A stretch of 64,000 nt of DNA from Bacteroidota bacterium (GTDB lineage Bacteria > Bacteroidota > Ignavibacteria > Ignavibacteriales > Ignavibacteriaceae): contig JAKAKL010000116.1 of the NCBI GenBank assembly GCA_021824565.1, positions 1-64,000 of the forward strand, given 5' to 3'. The notes under the pieces were generated by a model, which saw only the letters and a list, made by a program, of their open reading frames with translations, was not told where the DNA came from and made no database searches. This document shows positions 61,515 to 64,000 of this stretch, in pieces (within the stretch, counting starts at the first letter, position 1; each line of letters opens with the position of its first letter). Position numbers and translations under genes: made by a program.

Positions 61515-62444
61515 ATGAAATTAACTAATGAAATAGTAATTCAGAAAGCTAAGGCTTGCGGGTTTGATCTTGTCGGGTTTGCTGCAGCTTCGGAATTGGG
61601 AGATGAAATTAAGCGCCTCCAAGATTGGCTGGAACGCGGGTATCAAGCCGGCATGTCATACATGGAAAAGAATATCGACAAAAGAAAAGATGTTTTAAAT
61701 GTTCTGCAAAATGCAAGAAGCATAATCTCATTAGGGCTAAATTATTTTCACAACGAAAATTTTTCCGGCAATAATGAAGCCGGAAAAGTTTCTAGATATG
61801 CGTGGGGAAAAGATTATCATTTAATAATCCGGGAAAAGCTTTCGCTTCTGGAAAATGAATTGAAGGAGATCGACGAAACATTTGAATCGAAATCTTATGT
61901 CGATACAGGACCGATAATGGATAAATCTTGGGCTGTAAAATCAGGCGTGGGATGGCTTGGCAAACATTCAAATGTAATTAATAAGGAATTTGGAAGCTGG
62001 TTTTTTATTGCAACCATAATTACTAATTATGAATTTGCATATTCATCACCCATACCGGATTTCTGCGGAAAGTGCACAGCATGTTTAGAGGCTTGTCCAA
62101 CAGATGCAATTGTTAATCCTTATGTGGTGGATGCCAACAAATGTATCTCTTATTTGACAATTGAAAACAAAAAAGAAATCCCGGATGAGTTCAAAGAAAA
62201 GTTTGACAACTGGATTTTCGGATGCGATATTTGTCAGGTTGTTTGTCCATGGAATATTAAATTTGCGCAGGAAACCTCATCTGAAGAATTTCATTCAGTT
62301 GAAAATAAAGAATTGAATTTAAAAGATATTATAAATATGGGTGAGGAAGAATTTAAAATTAGATTTAATAACAGTCCTATAAAAAGAGCCAAGCTTTCCG
62401 GCATAAAAAGGAATGTGATATTCTTAAAGAAAGCAGAAGATTAA
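61515..62444 (+). CDS. queG: Epoxyqueuosine reductase
   Basis: A 309-residue QueG. It performs the last step of queuosine synthesis on tRNA, using cobalamin and two [4Fe-4S] clusters. Signatures are FAAASELGDEIKRLQDWLE, the catalytic YVDTGPIMDKSWAVKSGVGW, the cluster motifs CGKCTACLEACPTDAI and GCDICQVVCPWN, and CISYLTIENK between them. It lacks the C-terminal HEAT repeats of long forms. Likely cotranscribed with the Rieske and MBL genes. Confidence 0.94.
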   Translation: MKLTNEIVIQKAKACGFDLVGFAAASELGDEIKRLQDWLERGYQAGMSYMEKNIDKRKDVLNVLQNARSIISLGLNYFHNENFSGNNEAGKVSRYAWGKDYHLIIREKLSLLENELKEIDETFESKSYVDTGPIMDKSWAVKSGVGWLGKHSNVINKEFGSWFFIATIITNYEFAYSSPIPDFCGKCTACLEACPTDAIVNPYVVDANKCISYLTIENKKEIPDEFKEKFDNWIFGCDICQVVCPWNIKFAQETSSEEFHSVENKELNLKDIINMGEEEFKIRFNNSPIKRAKLSGIKRNVIFLKKAED

Positions 62445-62546
62445 GTCTTTGAAACTTTAGAGGAGGAAATGAATCTAATACAATTGAAATTAGAAAAATA
62501 AAATTGACAGAAAATATTTTTTGAAAGAACAGAAAACGGAGAAATA

Positions 62547-63494
62547 ATGACAGAGAACAATCATTACAAAGTTATAATTATTGGATCGGGACCGGCAGGT
62601 TTTACTGCAGCGCTTTACACAGGGCGGGCAAATCTTAATCCATTGATGTTTGAGGGTATGCAGCCCGGCGGGCAGTTAACTATAACTACCGAAGTAGAAA
62701 ATTATCCCGGCTTTGAGCATGGAATCCAGGGTCCTGAGTTAATGGACATAATGCGAAAGCAAGCTCAAAGATTCGGAGCCAAATCAGTTTATCAGGAAAT
62801 AACTGAAGTTGATTTTTCAAGACGTCCTTTTGTTTTGAAATCGTACGACGAAATTTACACTGCCGACGCAGTTATAGTTTCGACCGGAGCTTCTGCAAGG
62901 CTTTTAGGAATTGAGAGCGAAAATAAATTTATGGGTTACGGAGTTTCAGCATGCGCAACATGCGACGGATTCTTTTTTAAGGGATTGAAGATTCTTGTTG
63001 TCGGAGGAGGAGATACTGCGATGGAAGAAGCGAATTATCTTACAAAGTTTGCCTCAGAAGTTACCGTTGTACACCGCAGAGATGAGTTCCGCGCTTCAAA
63101 GATCATGCTCGACAGAGCCAAGAAAAATCCAAAGATAAAATTCTTGATGAACAAAGTTATCAAGGAAGTTATTGGCAAGGACGAGAATGGAAGAAAATCG
63201 ATGACAGGAGTAATTCTTCGAGATACAAAAGACAATTCTACTTCACAGGTTGAAGCCGACGGTTTATTTATCGCAATAGGTCATAAACCTAACACAGATT
63301 TATTCAAAGGAATTTTGGATATGGATGAAACCGGCTATTTAAAAGTAAAAGCTGGTTCTACATATACAAATATTGAAGGCGTTTTTGCTGCTGGAGATGT
63401 TGCTGATAAAACTTATCGGCAGGCAATTTCAGCGGCTGGCACCGGATGCATGGCAGCAATTGATGCCGAGCGCTGGCTTGAAGCACAAGAATAA
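62547..63494 (+). CDS. trxB: Thioredoxin reductase
   Basis: A 315-residue low-molecular-weight TrxB. FAD site IIGSGPAGFTAALYTGRA, redox disulfide CATCDG, NADPH site VVGGGDTAMEEANYL, and the C-terminal FAD motif GVFAAGDVADKTYRQAISA. It reduces thioredoxin with NADPH. SD AACGGAGAAATAATG precedes the start; a terminator closes the gene. Its partner trxA is not in the window. Confidence 0.96.
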   Translation: MTENNHYKVIIIGSGPAGFTAALYTGRANLNPLMFEGMQPGGQLTITTEVENYPGFEHGIQGPELMDIMRKQAQRFGAKSVYQEITEVDFSRRPFVLKSYDEIYTADAVIVSTGASARLLGIESENKFMGYGVSACATCDGFFFKGLKILVVGGGDTAMEEANYLTKFASEVTVVHRRDEFRASKIMLDRAKKNPKIKFLMNKVIKEVIGKDENGRKSMTGVILRDTKDNSTSQVEADGLFIAIGHKPNTDLFKGILDMDETGYLKVKAGSTYTNIEGVFAAGDVADKTYRQAISAAGTGCMAAIDAERWLEAQE

Positions 63495-63504
63495 AAAAAA
63501 ATTA

Positions 63505-63533
63505 AAGCCGGTTTATTCAACCGGCTTTTTTTA
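63505..63533. terminator. Terminator between trxB and the membrane protein gene
   Basis: AAAGCCGGTT / AACCGGCTTT, 10-bp stem, 5-nt loop, T-run after and A-run before, so it can serve both convergent genes. It overlaps the last codon of the minus-strand gene. Confidence 0.9.
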
Positions 63534-63887
63534 TTTCGTTGTTTCTTTTGAATCGTATTTTTTAGCTATAAGATTTGCCACTACAAAACCGATCCCGGTT
63601 ATAGTGAATAAGGAAAAAGGTACGTAATAATCTCTGCTTAAATAATCCTGCAGCATTAAACCTACACCTAATCCTATTCCGAAAAATATACAAATTATTC
63701 CTGCCTTAAGAAGCCTATGCGGATCTTTCTTTGATTCGAAGAATTGCTTTATTGATTCCGCATCCAGACCTTTTTCTATCAGCATTTGTCTTTCTCTAAA
63801 CCGGAAGTAGTAATAAGCAACGAGCACTAAGCCGGTTATTAGAAACAATATGATTGGAATAAAAACTCCGATTACTCCTGGATTCAT
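63531..63887 (-). CDS. DUF6249-like small membrane protein
   Basis: A 118-residue protein. An N-terminal helix (VIGVFIPIILFLITGLVLVA) is followed by the charged RERQMLIEKGLD, then two more helices (AGIICIFFGIGLGVGLML, VPFSLFTITGIGFVVANLIA). The layout MNP-helix-RxxLIEKG-two helices is that of DUF6249 proteins, often encoded beside sigma factor/anti-sigma genes; those would lie beyond the window edge. Function unknown. Confidence 0.75.
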   Translation of the reverse strand: MNPGVIGVFIPIILFLITGLVLVAYYYFRFRERQMLIEKGLDAESIKQFFESKKDPHRLLKAGIICIFFGIGLGVGLMLQDYLSRDYYVPFSLFTITGIGFVVANLIAKKYDSKETTK

Positions 63888-64000
63888 TTTATTTTCCTTT
63901 CTAATTAATTAATATTTTATTTAACTGATTTTCTTTTTGCACTGAAATTTGTTAATAATTTTTTCTCTCACAACTTTTGACTTGGGCTGTAAAGAATAGG

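Noticed and set aside
1-64000. tRNA or rRNA genes
   Set aside because: I scanned intergenic stretches for cloverleaf ends and the GGTTCGAATCC-type T-arm and saw none; a tRNAscan run would be decisive.

Overview
The window is an AT-rich chromosomal segment from a member of the Bacteroidota/Chlorobiota lineage, most likely an Ignavibacteria-type bacterium. This is an inference from several signs. One secreted protein ends in the NYPNPFNPST-type sorting domain of type IX secretion. Several promoters fit the Bacteroidota pattern TTG-N20-23-TAnnTTTG. There is an electron-bifurcating type [FeFe]-hydrogenase operon, a GTP-type PEP carboxykinase, and c-type cytochromes beside heavy-metal RND efflux. 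No rRNA, tRNA, prophage, IS element or CRISPR array was recognised.

Layout. 0-4 kb: a putative lipoprotein, a LuxR-type regulator with a 13-base poly-C tract upstream, and pckG. 4-12.4 kb: a large multi-PAS hybrid histidine kinase facing the hydCBA operon, whose last gene is a receiver protein that has lost its phospho-acceptor Asp. 12.5-16 kb: rlmB-lgt, hisS and ptsN. 16.4-19.8 kb: a tandem-repeat array, a T9SS-exported repeat protein, the relic of a nucleotidyltransferase/HEPN toxin-antitoxin pair, and a TPR protein. 20-26 kb: a large Rossmann protein, a class I amidotransferase, purL-yihY and an FmdB zinc ribbon. 26.2-29.2 kb: a nitrosative-stress set (NsrR-like Rrf2 regulator with an obvious palindromic operator, NapH-like ferredoxin, RIC/YtfE repair protein, hemerythrin). 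29.3-42.5 kb: housekeeping genes (prs-rplY-pth, rpsF-ssb-rpsR-rplI, rpmB, greA-ribD, ribE-tilS-hpt-ftsH, a polyprenol-kinase-like gene, pncB). 42.5-43.1 kb: a second array followed by three REP-like hairpins. 43-47 kb: small membrane and secreted proteins and an M13 peptidase. 47.5-50.1 kb: a Cyc2-like fused cytochrome-porin plus two monoheme cytochromes, a candidate outer-membrane electron-transfer module. 50-58.8 kb: DUF190, DUF5683, a CusABC-type efflux operon, DUF1801 and DUF4395. 59-59.6 kb: a third array. 59.8-64 kb: ferredoxin, MBL hydrolase plus Rieske protein, queG, trxB and a DUF6249-like membrane protein.

The most unusual signal is that the three intergenic tandem arrays (about 16.4, 42.6 and 59.3 kb) are unrelated in sequence but all run on a 21-bp quantum (42-bp near-palindromic units; 84-bp units made of four 21-mers; plain 21-mers). 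This is two helical turns and keeps both strands open as spurious ORFs. Other points worth checking are the Cyc2-like cytochrome locus, a terminator-like hairpin in the greA leader recalling GraL of E. coli, and a leader hairpin whose arm can pair with the rpsF Shine-Dalgarno.
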